Shown: positions 7,378 to 14,158 of the stretch, piece after piece
Layout of the letters: each line of letters starts with the position of its first letter
Position numbering within the stretch: position 1 is the stretch's first letter
NCBI GenBank assembly: GCA_903931645.1
Contig: CAIZDF010000664.1
Span: forward strand, 1 to 16,003
Direction: 5' to 3'
Length of the DNA: 16,003 nucleotides
Source of the DNA: an uncultured Tolumonas sp.
GTDB taxonomy: Bacteria; Pseudomonadota; Gammaproteobacteria; Enterobacterales; Aeromonadaceae
Translations under genes and position numbers: made by a program
Notes under the pieces: generated by a model
Databases searched by the model: none
Seen by the model: only the letters and a program-made list of their open reading frames with translations
What the model was told of the DNA's origin: nothing

Positions 7378-7916
7378 CCTCACATTTACATGCTTTAGCA
7401 GCTTTGTTTGCTGCCAACCCACTGGCGCAGTCAGTGGGTTTACTGGCGTTTGTCATTGGCATTTCGGCCTTTGTGCAGCGCAATGACCAGCGTTTGCGTA
7501 CCTTCCTGACCTTATATTGTGTCGTCATTGGCACCCATTTCTTCCTGCTGGGCGCCCATACCGCCGCTTATGCCGCATGGCTCAGTGGGTTCCGCAGTTT
7601 TGTCTCCACCCATACCCGCCATGTCGCGGTGATGTGTTTTTTCCTGCTGATCGTTTGGGTGCTGGGTGTGCCGAATATTACCCAACCGATTCAGTGGTTG
7701 ACGCTGATCGGCACCACGCTCGGTACCTGGGCGCTGTATCGTGAACAAGGCATTCGTATGCGCCTGATCATGCTGATGGGCACCGTGTGTTGGGTGACGC
7801 ATAATTTTGTAATTGGTTCGATTGGTGGTGCGCTGATTGAAGGCAGTTTTTTATTTGTGAACAGCCACACCGTCTTCCGTTTATGGCGACTACGCCCTGC
7901 TCACATAACCAACTAA
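7374..7916 (+). CDS. ygjV: YgjV family inner-membrane protein
   Basis: A 180-residue, very hydrophobic protein with about five or six membrane helices, no signal peptide and a short polar tail. It resembles E. coli YgjV (Imp-YgjV family) in blocks such as VIGTHFFLLGAH, TWALYREQGI, RLIMLMGTVCWVTHNFVIGSIGGALIEGSFL and the final NSHTVFRLWRLR. The family has no settled biochemical function. It starts at GTG 7374 inside the uxaA stop (GTGA overlap), with only a weak ribosome site (GTGGCG), so translation is probably coupled to uxaA. ygjV also sits beside uxaA in E. coli as I recall, which points to a role tied to hexuronate use, perhaps in transport or membrane adaptation; that link is an inference. 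Confidence 0.85.
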   Translation: MTSHLHALAALFAANPLAQSVGLLAFVIGISAFVQRNDQRLRTFLTLYCVVIGTHFFLLGAHTAAYAAWLSGFRSFVSTHTRHVAVMCFFLLIVWVLGVPNITQPIQWLTLIGTTLGTWALYREQGIRMRLIMLMGTVCWVTHNFVIGSIGGALIEGSFLFVNSHTVFRLWRLRPAHITN

Positions 7917-7943
7917 TGAAACTTAAATAGTCTGGTCATTTTG

Positions 7944-7983
7944 CGGCTCCCGCTTAAAATCATTGCGATAGACACGGGAGTCG
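7944..7983 (+). promoter_or_regulatory. Hairpin able to mask the ribosome site of the DUF523 gene
   Basis: Nine pairs (7944-7952 with 7975-7983, one G-U) enclose a 22-nt loop. The right arm contains the GGAG ribosome site (7977-7980) of the gene starting at 7988. In transcripts starting upstream of 7944, including read-through from ygjV, the site would be paired; a transcript starting inside the loop would leave it free. Confidence 0.4.
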
Positions 7984-7987
7984 AAGA

Positions 7988-8446
7988 ATGAAAACACCAA
8001 AAATTCTAGTCAGTGCCTGTTTGCTGGGTTGCCCGGTTCGTTATGACGGTCAGAGTAAACCGGTGGAGCACGCCTTATTACACCGCTGGCAAGCCAATGG
8101 CTGGCTGGTGCCATTTTGTCCGGAACAAGCTGGTGGTTTACCTACGCCGCGTCCGGCGGCTGAAATTCAGACCGATGGCCGCGTCATGACTGGGTGTAAC
8201 CGTGATGTGACTACCGCCTTCGTACGCGGTGCCGAACAGGCACTCACCTTGTGCCAGCAGCAACAAATCAAATACGCGATTTTAAAAGAGAGCAGCCCAT
8301 CCTGCGGCAGCAGTAACATCTATAACGGCCAGTTCAGCGGCCAGAAAATTCCTGGTGAAGGCATCACCACTCGCCTGTTACGCCAACACCATATTCAGGT
8401 ATTTTCGGAACAAAATCTGGATGAACTGTTTGCGCTGTTAGGTTAG
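7988..8446 (+). CDS. DUF523 family protein (TudS-like, probable iron-sulfur protein)
   Basis: A 152-residue soluble protein covering a complete DUF523 domain. Family blocks are SACLLGCPVRYDG (Cys11, Cys15), FCPEQAGGLPTPRPAAEI (Cys44) and LKESSPSCGS (Cys106), followed by IYNGQFSG. The characterised member TudS is a thiouracil desulfurase holding a [4Fe-4S] cluster on three conserved cysteines; Cys11 or Cys15, Cys44 and Cys106 are the candidates here. The true substrate in this organism is unknown, and many DUF523 proteins are untested. ATG 7988 follows GGAG with 7 nt spacing. It is transcribed in the same direction as ygjV after a 71-bp gap without a clear terminator, and converges on the acyltransferase gene with overlapping stop codons. 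Confidence 0.85.
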   Translation: MKTPKILVSACLLGCPVRYDGQSKPVEHALLHRWQANGWLVPFCPEQAGGLPTPRPAAEIQTDGRVMTGCNRDVTTAFVRGAEQALTLCQQQQIKYAILKESSPSCGSSNIYNGQFSGQKIPGEGITTRLLRQHHIQVFSEQNLDELFALLG

Positions 8447-9330
8447 CGTTTTTCTGCCAATAGCTGATCTTTACGTTGCCAGACGCCGGTCAGCCATTGC
8501 TGGAAACCACGTTTAAACGGTTTGTCTTTGATGTAATCGCCGCGCTGCACTGCCGTCACCGGGATCTCTTCAATCCAGACTTGTACGCGCGTCAGGCGAC
8601 CACTGAGCATATCGTGAAACGGGCGACCGGTGTTTTCCGGGTAAGCCAGCGTCACGTTAACAATCTTTTCAAACTGCTCACCCAGCACGTTCATCGCCAT
8701 TGCTAACCCCGCCGGTTTCGGCGTCAACAGATGCGCATACGGTGATTTGGTTTCGGCTTTCTTTTCCGGTGTAAAACGACTGCCTTCAACAAAATTGATC
8801 ACTGTGGTCGGAATGGTGCGGAACTTGGCACACGCTTCCCGTGCCGTAGTCACGTCTTTGCCACGTAATTCAGGGTTTTTCAGCAACTGCTGACGGCTGT
8901 AACGACGCATAAACGGCATATCTAGGCCCCAGCACGCCAGACCGACAAACGGCACATACAACAGATCATGTTTTAAGAAAAACTTCGGGGTTGGCAGACG
9001 ATTACGGAAAATATCACCTAACAGCACAATATCAGCCCAGCTTTGGTGATTACAGATCACCATATGCCAGCCTTTTTTATTCAGATTGGTGGTGTCGTGT
9101 ATTTCCCACTCCACTTTATTCACCAGTCGCAACATCAGCGCATTACCACACAACCAGCCGTACATGATGAAGTTACAACCACGGGTCAGGTAATGATTGA
9201 TTACCGCAATCGGGATCAATAATTTCAGCAAGGCCTGAATGCCAATCAGGAATGACACCAGTGCGGTATTCAGGATCACAAACGCAATACTGAATGGCAA
9301 TAAGATAAAACCGGGCAGAAATGACAACAT
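8443..9330 (-). CDS. yihG: YihG-type membrane acyltransferase (PlsC/LPLAT family)
   Basis: About 295 residues from ATG 9330. The N-terminal 50 residues form one or two membrane helices; the rest is a glycerolipid acyltransferase domain with the HX4D motif NHQSWAD (His95, Asp100) and the EGSR motif (Glu182-Arg185). It resembles E. coli YihG strongly, including LDMPFMRRYSR, GKDVTTAREACAKFR and KPAGLAMAMNVLG. YihG-type enzymes are placed in phospholipid acyl-chain remodelling (lysophospholipid acylation). The reading frame stays open further upstream to 9426, but the extra residues are polar and unlike the family, so I start at Met 9330; that ATG lacks a clear ribosome site. Its TAA (8443-8445) overlaps the TAG of the convergent DUF523 gene. 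Confidence 0.88.
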   Translation of the reverse strand: MLSFLPGFILLPFSIAFVILNTALVSFLIGIQALLKLLIPIAVINHYLTRGCNFIMYGWLCGNALMLRLVNKVEWEIHDTTNLNKKGWHMVICNHQSWADIVLLGDIFRNRLPTPKFFLKHDLLYVPFVGLACWGLDMPFMRRYSRQQLLKNPELRGKDVTTAREACAKFRTIPTTVINFVEGSRFTPEKKAETKSPYAHLLTPKPAGLAMAMNVLGEQFEKIVNVTLAYPENTGRPFHDMLSGRLTRVQVWIEEIPVTAVQRGDYIKDKPFKRGFQQWLTGVWQRKDQLLAEKR

Positions 9331-9517
9331 AATTAATTCTGAATAATGAGGGTTTAACACCACTGACCGCTCATAGTCAGCACGAAGGCGCGCATTATCG
9401 CCGCAAGATCGGTACAGGTGAAGCAAAAAACAACGACATATTCATTTGAAGCGATGCTATGAATTCGGTGAAATTGTGGTAAGAATGAACAACTCAATCG
9501 GTATGGGATAATAAATT

Positions 9518-10177
9518 ATGGAAACCAGTGTTTTTAAACGAACTAATTTTATCGGTGCACAACAAATCAGCCCGTCGTTATATAACCTGACCATCGGCCT
9601 GACTTTATGCTGGGGCTTTTTTGTTAACTGGTTGATGATGATGACTATTCCGGTGGAAAGTCTGTATGCCATCGATCATCGTCTGTTTTTTATCGGTTAT
9701 TTTCTTTGTTGTATGGCCGGAAGTTTTATTCTGAATCGCTCGGAAAACCCGTTGATCAGCTTCTTTGGTTACAACCTGATTGTGGTGCCGTTTGGTCTGG
9801 TGCTGAATGTCGTCGTCAGCCAGTTCGATAGTGCATTGGTATTGGAAGCCATGCGTGTGACCGGTGAAATCACCTTCGTCATGATGCTGTTAGGCAGTAT
9901 GTATCCGGCGTTTTTTCAGGGCATCGGTCGCGCACTATTTTTCGCCTTGCTGATCACCTTGGTTGTACAGTTGGCGGAGGTGTTCATCTTCCACAAATCA
10001 CATCCGCTGACTGATTGGGCGGTAGCGCTGATTTTCAGTGGTTACATCGGTTACGACTGGGCGCGCGCCAATGCGATCCCGAAAACGCTGGATAACGCCA
10101 TCGACAGCGCCGCCGCGTTGTATCTTGATATCATCAACCTGTTCTTACGTGTCCTGCGTATTCTCAGCCGCCGCTGA
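9518..10177 (+). CDS. Bax inhibitor-1 (BI-1/YccA/US12) family membrane protein
   Basis: A 219-residue protein with six clear membrane helices plus a C-terminal amphipathic helix. The end, ALYLDIINLFLRVLRI, is the hallmark of the BI-1 family, close to the C-terminus of E. coli YbhL. Asp180 (in GYDWARAN) and Asp204 (in LYLDII) are 24 residues apart, the same spacing as the Asp171/Asp195 pH-sensing pair of the bacterial calcium-leak protein YetJ. Family members are calcium-permeable channels or leak proteins; the role in this organism is unknown. The hydrophilic N-terminal stretch of YbhL is largely replaced. The ribosome site is weak (GGGA about 9 nt from ATG). It is divergent from the acyltransferase gene and precedes the moxR unit after a hairpin. 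Confidence 0.82.
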   Translation: METSVFKRTNFIGAQQISPSLYNLTIGLTLCWGFFVNWLMMMTIPVESLYAIDHRLFFIGYFLCCMAGSFILNRSENPLISFFGYNLIVVPFGLVLNVVVSQFDSALVLEAMRVTGEITFVMMLLGSMYPAFFQGIGRALFFALLITLVVQLAEVFIFHKSHPLTDWAVALIFSGYIGYDWARANAIPKTLDNAIDSAAALYLDIINLFLRVLRILSRR

Positions 10178-10195
10178 TCTTCCCCACCTTTTTAG

Positions 10196-10225
10196 CACAG
10201 GCTCCTATAGTTACAGGAGCCTGTG
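10196..10225 (+). repeat. Perfect 11-bp hairpin upstream of the MoxR gene
   Basis: Arms 10196-10206 and 10215-10225 are perfect complements around an 8-nt loop. A T5 run comes only about 8 nt later, so it is at best a weak terminator for the BI-1 gene. Its right arm contains AGGAG and the GTG at 10223, an alternative start for the MoxR frame that would be buried in the stem. Confidence 0.6.
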
Positions 10226-10267
10226 ACCGCTATTTTTGCGGAGCCTTATTATTTTTCGGAGTCTAGC

Positions 10268-11173
10268 GTGCAGCAGCGAATTCAAGCCGTTCTGAGTGAA
10301 CTAAACCGGGTGATTTTAGGCAAGGAAGAGGAGATCCAGCTGGCGGTCTGTTGCTTGCTGGCGAAAGGTCATCTGCTGATTGAAGATCTGCCCGGCATGG
10401 GCAAAACCACGCTCGCGCATGCACTGGCCACCGTAATGGGGCTTGATTATCAGCGGGTACAATTTACCTCGGATATGCTGCCGGCCGACTTGCTCGGTGT
10501 CTCGGTATTTGAGCAACAAAAGGAATTCGTTTTTCACCCCGGCCCGGTGTTTACCCAAGTGCTGCTGGCCGATGAGATCAACCGTGGCAGCCCTCGCACG
10601 CAAAGTGCCCTGCTGGAAGCGATGGCCGAACGCCAAGTCAGCTTAGATGGTGAAACCCGCGCCCTACCGGAACCGTTTTTCGTCATTGCGACACAAAATC
10701 CGCAGGATCAAGCCGGCACTTACCCACTGCCAGAGTCGCAATTAGACCGCTTTCTGATGCGAATTGAGCTAGGTTATCCGGATAAAATCACCGAAAAACG
10801 CATGTTGCTGCAAAACGGTATCTTCAACGTCACACCGTTGCTGGATGCCCAACAATTACAATTGATGCAAAGACAAGCTGAACAAGTCAAAGTGGCCGAT
10901 GCCGCGCTGGATTATCTGCTCAGTCTGGTGCAAGAAAGCCGCACCGCGGGCATCACCCCGCACGCACTGTCGCCGCGCGCCAGCAAAGCATTGTTAAGTG
11001 CCGCCCGAGTTTGGGCCTATATGGCCGGGCGTGATTATTTGCTGCCGGATGATATTCAGGCGATTTTTGCCCCGGTGGCTGAACATCGCTTACGCAGCGG
11101 TTATAACGGCGCGATTGGTGGCCGTAGCAGCCTGAGTCGCGCACTGCTGGAACGTGTGGACCCAGTACGATGA
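10268..11173 (+). CDS. MoxR family AAA+ ATPase
   Basis: About 301 residues. It has a complete AAA_3-type ATPase core: Walker A PGMGKTT (Lys46), Walker B VLLADEINR (Asp102, Glu103), sensor 1 in IATQNP (Asn144), the ESQLDRF block with its arginine, and a C-terminal lid with the LSPRASKALL segment. MoxR ATPases act as chaperones that assemble or activate partner proteins, usually encoded next to DUF58 proteins. I chose GTG 10268 because GGAG lies 6 nt upstream and the sequence then begins at the usual MoxR start (QQRIQAVLSELNRVILGKE). An in-frame GTG at 10223 is possible but lies inside a hairpin and too close to its AGGAG. Its TGA overlaps the next start (ATGA), indicating coupled translation. 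Confidence 0.88.
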   Translation: MQQRIQAVLSELNRVILGKEEEIQLAVCCLLAKGHLLIEDLPGMGKTTLAHALATVMGLDYQRVQFTSDMLPADLLGVSVFEQQKEFVFHPGPVFTQVLLADEINRGSPRTQSALLEAMAERQVSLDGETRALPEPFFVIATQNPQDQAGTYPLPESQLDRFLMRIELGYPDKITEKRMLLQNGIFNVTPLLDAQQLQLMQRQAEQVKVADAALDYLLSLVQESRTAGITPHALSPRASKALLSAARVWAYMAGRDYLLPDDIQAIFAPVAEHRLRSGYNGAIGGRSSLSRALLERVDPVR

Positions 11174-12159
11174 AAAAAGGTGCGATGAAACCGTGGCAGT
11201 TGCTACGTCAAGCTTGGCAACAACGCATGAATGCGTGGCTGGATCGCCGTATTCCCCCTGCCAGCCAATATCGCCTGAATCGACATAATCTGTTTATTTT
11301 CCCCAGCCATACCGGCTGGGTTTATCTGTGTCTGACGGTGGCGATTTTCCTGCTCGGTTCCAATTATGAAAACAATCTGGTGTTGGCGCTGGCCTATCTG
11401 CTGTTTAGCCTGTTTGTGATCTCGATGCATTACTGCCACTACAACCTCAGCGGGTTAACGGTGGAAGCGCTGACTGCGCCGACTGGGTATGCCGGGCAAT
11501 CGTTACGTTTTCTGGTGCAACTACAAACTGAACGCCCGCGTTATGATCTGCAATTGAGCGCTATGGATGGCTTAGGCGAACATCTGCCAACGCTGGAAAA
11601 TTGTGCGCAACTCGGCGTGACCTTTATTGCAGTACGCCGTGGCTGGTTGCAACCGGGCCGATTACGCATAACCAGCCAATGGCCGCTCGGTTTGCTGGAA
11701 TGCTGGACACAACTCGATCTGCAACAAACCGGGCTGGCTTATCCGCGCCCATTATTGTGCGAACTGCAGTTGCAGGCAGGGAATACGCCACAGGCAGAAT
11801 CCAATGCGCCAGCGTCTATCAGTCAAACCGCGGGCATGGATGAAATGCAGGGTGTGCGCCCTTATCGCAGCGGTGAATCATTAAGCCAGATCGCCTGGAA
11901 GCAAGTTGCACAAGGGCGTGGCTTGGTCAGCAAAGAGTTCATGACACCGATCCCGCAGTTATGCTGGCTGGAACTACACAAAACACCGGGGCTGGATCTG
12001 GAAGAACGCCTGTCGAAGCTTTGTTATCAGCTACAAACGCTGGAGCAACAAGGTTCACATTACGGCTTATTGCTGGGCAGTCAAAGTATTGCACCCGGCG
12101 AAGGTGCGCTGCATCAAACTCACTGTCTGACCGCGTTGGCGCTTTATGAAAACCACTGA
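11170..12159 (+). CDS. DUF58 domain membrane protein
   Basis: A 329-residue protein. A basic N-terminal region is followed by two adjacent membrane helices (about residues 48-95), then a long soluble part. The DUF58 signature is present around residues 226-257, VRPYRSGESLSQIAWKQVAQGRG followed by LVSKEF, matching the family's R-Y-x-GD/E-x-I-x-WK pattern. DUF58 proteins are the standard partners of MoxR ATPases and some have a von Willebrand A-like fold; the molecular job is not settled. ATG 11170 overlaps the moxR stop. A second in-frame ATG at 11185 has an AAAAGG ribosome site 4-5 nt upstream and could be the real start, shortening the protein by five residues. The 3' end overlaps the next gene by 14 bp. 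Confidence 0.85.
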   Translation: MKKGAMKPWQLLRQAWQQRMNAWLDRRIPPASQYRLNRHNLFIFPSHTGWVYLCLTVAIFLLGSNYENNLVLALAYLLFSLFVISMHYCHYNLSGLTVEALTAPTGYAGQSLRFLVQLQTERPRYDLQLSAMDGLGEHLPTLENCAQLGVTFIAVRRGWLQPGRLRITSQWPLGLLECWTQLDLQQTGLAYPRPLLCELQLQAGNTPQAESNAPASISQTAGMDEMQGVRPYRSGESLSQIAWKQVAQGRGLVSKEFMTPIPQLCWLELHKTPGLDLEERLSKLCYQLQTLEQQGSHYGLLLGSQSIAPGEGALHQTHCLTALALYENH

Positions 12160-14155
12160 ACATCTCTCGGTAACACTCGGCCAACAGACGCTGAACTGGC
12201 TGAGCTTAAGTTATTTGCTGATGGTACTGCCGCTGTATGGTGAATTGCACCCCGCCATTTATGCTTGTGCGCTGCTCACCATCGGCTGGCGTTATGCAAT
12301 AGCGCGTGAGCAACTAAAACCGCCATCGCTGTGGCTGAAAAATAGTCTGGCCTTGTTAGGCATGAGTTTCATCGCCTATCTCTGGCGTAACAGTGGTTTT
12401 CTGCCAGCGATGTTTAATTTGCTGGTGCTGGGTTGTACGCTGAAATTTCTCGAATTTTCCAGTCGCCGTCACCTCAGCCTGCATGTGTTATCGCTCTATT
12501 TTCTAGTGGCCTTGGCGCTGATCTATCATCAGGGGCTGGCGTTTACCATCTACCTGCTATTGGTTGCCGGCATTAACACCATTGCGCTGCTGTCGATTTA
12601 TCAGACCAACAACTACCGAGCACAATGGCGGCTGGGGTTACGGCTGCTGTTGCAAAGTCTGCCACTGATGGCGGTGCTGTTTTTACTGATCCCGCATTTA
12701 GGGCCGATGTGGCGGATACCCGATATCAAGAGTGCCACGACCGGTCTCAATGAAGAGGTGACGCCGGGCGATATCGCGCAACTTTCCCGCTCCAGTGCAC
12801 TGGCGTTTCGCGCCAGCTTCGACGGGCCCTTACCGCCGGAAAATCAACGTTACTGGCGCGCACTGGTGCATGAAGAATTTGATGGCAAAACCTGGCGGGT
12901 GGCACAATCTTTACGCCAGTGGTATCAGCAACAAGAGAACCCGTTCACTGCCGTCATGCCGTTAAAACAACTAATACATTGGCAAGGGCCCACCAGTACT
13001 TACCGGCTGATTGTCGAACCCAGCAATCAGCATTGGTTATACAGCCTCGATCTGTCGCGACCAAACAATGACGAAGCACTGCTCACCCCTGTGATGAGCC
13101 TGTATTCGCCCAAATTGTTACAGCAGAAAAAACAGATCCCGTTAAGCTATTTTCCGCAAACCCAGTTCCCGCAAACCACCTTCAGCTCGCAATTAAACTC
13201 CTATGTGCGCCAGATAAACCTGCAATTACCGCAAGGAAACCCGCAGGTACGAGCTTTGGCCGCTGAACTACGCCTGAATAATTCTGATGATCGGCAATTT
13301 GCACAAGCCACGATGCGCTATTTTGCCAGCCATGGCTTTAGCTACACGTTAGAGCCGCCCACACTGCAAGGCAGCGATCAGATCGATGATTTTATGTTTG
13401 GCTCTCGGCGTGGCTTTTGTGCCCATTTCGCCAGCAGTTTTACCTTCCTGATGCGCGCAGCGGGCATTCCAGCGCGAATGGTAACCGGCTATTTAGGCGG
13501 GGAATATCATGCCGATGGCAACTATCTCAGCCTGTATCAGTTTGATGCGCATGCCTGGTCGGAAGTCTGGCTCGACAATCGCTGGCAACGGTTTGACCCC
13601 ACGCTGATGGTGGCGCCTGATCGCCTCAGTCGCAGCATCGACGACATCTTGCCAGCGGAAGAGACCCGCCTGCGTGATCCGTTTAGCCTGACTAGTTACC
13701 GCAATCTGCTGTTGTTTGCCCAACTGCATCAATATCTGGCGACTATCGACTATCGCTGGACATCATGGGTATTGAATTACAACAACCAGTCGCAGGAACA
13801 ACTGCTACGCGATCTGTTTGGTAATAACATCTGGGGGCGTTTGTTCGCCATGCTCGGTGGCTTAGTTTTGGTGATCGGGTTGGCACTGGGCATCAATTGG
13901 CTGGCAAGGCACCGGATCAAACAAGACCCATTGGTACAGGCCTATTTACAGGCATGCCGACGTTTAGCGCAGCGTGGTTTTATGCGCCAAAATGATGAAA
14001 CACCACAAGCATTCGTGCAGCGTTTGCAGGCCGCCAATCATCCGGCTGCGCCAATCATGCAGCAACTGACGACACGCTACCTGACGGCACGCTATGCGGA
14101 AACCGATAACAAACAGGCGATACGGCAAATCAAAATATTGACCCGCCAATTATGA
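12146..14155 (+). CDS. tgpA: TgpA-like transmembrane transglutaminase (DUF3488-transglutaminase)
   Basis: A 669-residue protein, close to Pseudomonas aeruginosa TgpA in length and plan. The N-terminus (about 1-195) has six or so membrane helices (DUF3488), then comes a periplasmic transglutaminase-like domain with a full catalytic triad: Cys425 in RRGFCAHFASSF, His469 in FDAHAWSEVW and Asp484 in RFDPT. A further membrane helix lies at about 566-587, followed by a cytoplasmic tail of about 80 residues resembling DUF4129. TgpA is a cell-envelope protein important for viability in P. aeruginosa, where it also follows MoxR and DUF58 genes; its substrate is unknown. ATG 12146 lies within the DUF58 gene with no strong ribosome site, so translation is probably coupled. 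It ends 3 nt from the convergent phosphatase gene. Confidence 0.9.
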   Translation: MKTTEHLSVTLGQQTLNWLSLSYLLMVLPLYGELHPAIYACALLTIGWRYAIAREQLKPPSLWLKNSLALLGMSFIAYLWRNSGFLPAMFNLLVLGCTLKFLEFSSRRHLSLHVLSLYFLVALALIYHQGLAFTIYLLLVAGINTIALLSIYQTNNYRAQWRLGLRLLLQSLPLMAVLFLLIPHLGPMWRIPDIKSATTGLNEEVTPGDIAQLSRSSALAFRASFDGPLPPENQRYWRALVHEEFDGKTWRVAQSLRQWYQQQENPFTAVMPLKQLIHWQGPTSTYRLIVEPSNQHWLYSLDLSRPNNDEALLTPVMSLYSPKLLQQKKQIPLSYFPQTQFPQTTFSSQLNSYVRQINLQLPQGNPQVRALAAELRLNNSDDRQFAQATMRYFASHGFSYTLEPPTLQGSDQIDDFMFGSRRGFCAHFASSFTFLMRAAGIPARMVTGYLGGEYHADGNYLSLYQFDAHAWSEVWLDNRWQRFDPTLMVAPDRLSRSIDDILPAEETRLRDPFSLTSYRNLLLFAQLHQYLATIDYRWTSWVLNYNNQSQEQLLRDLFGNNIWGRLFAMLGGLVLVIGLALGINWLARHRIKQDPLVQAYLQACRRLAQRGFMRQNDETPQAFVQRLQAANHPAAPIMQQLTTRYLTARYAETDNKQAIRQIKILTRQL

Positions 14156-14158
14156 TTA

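Noticed and set aside
7512-7802. Histidine- and glutamine-rich frame opposite ygjV
   Set aside because: Composition is explained by the hydrophobic codons of ygjV read backwards; no ribosome site.
9331-9426. Upstream extension of the acyltransferase to TTG 9426
   Set aside because: The added 32 residues are polar and precede the membrane helix that normally begins YihG-type proteins; TTG start without a ribosome site.
9508-9513. GATAAT as a -10 for the BI-1 gene
   Set aside because: It would place the transcript start at the ATG itself and has no -35; more likely part of the leader.
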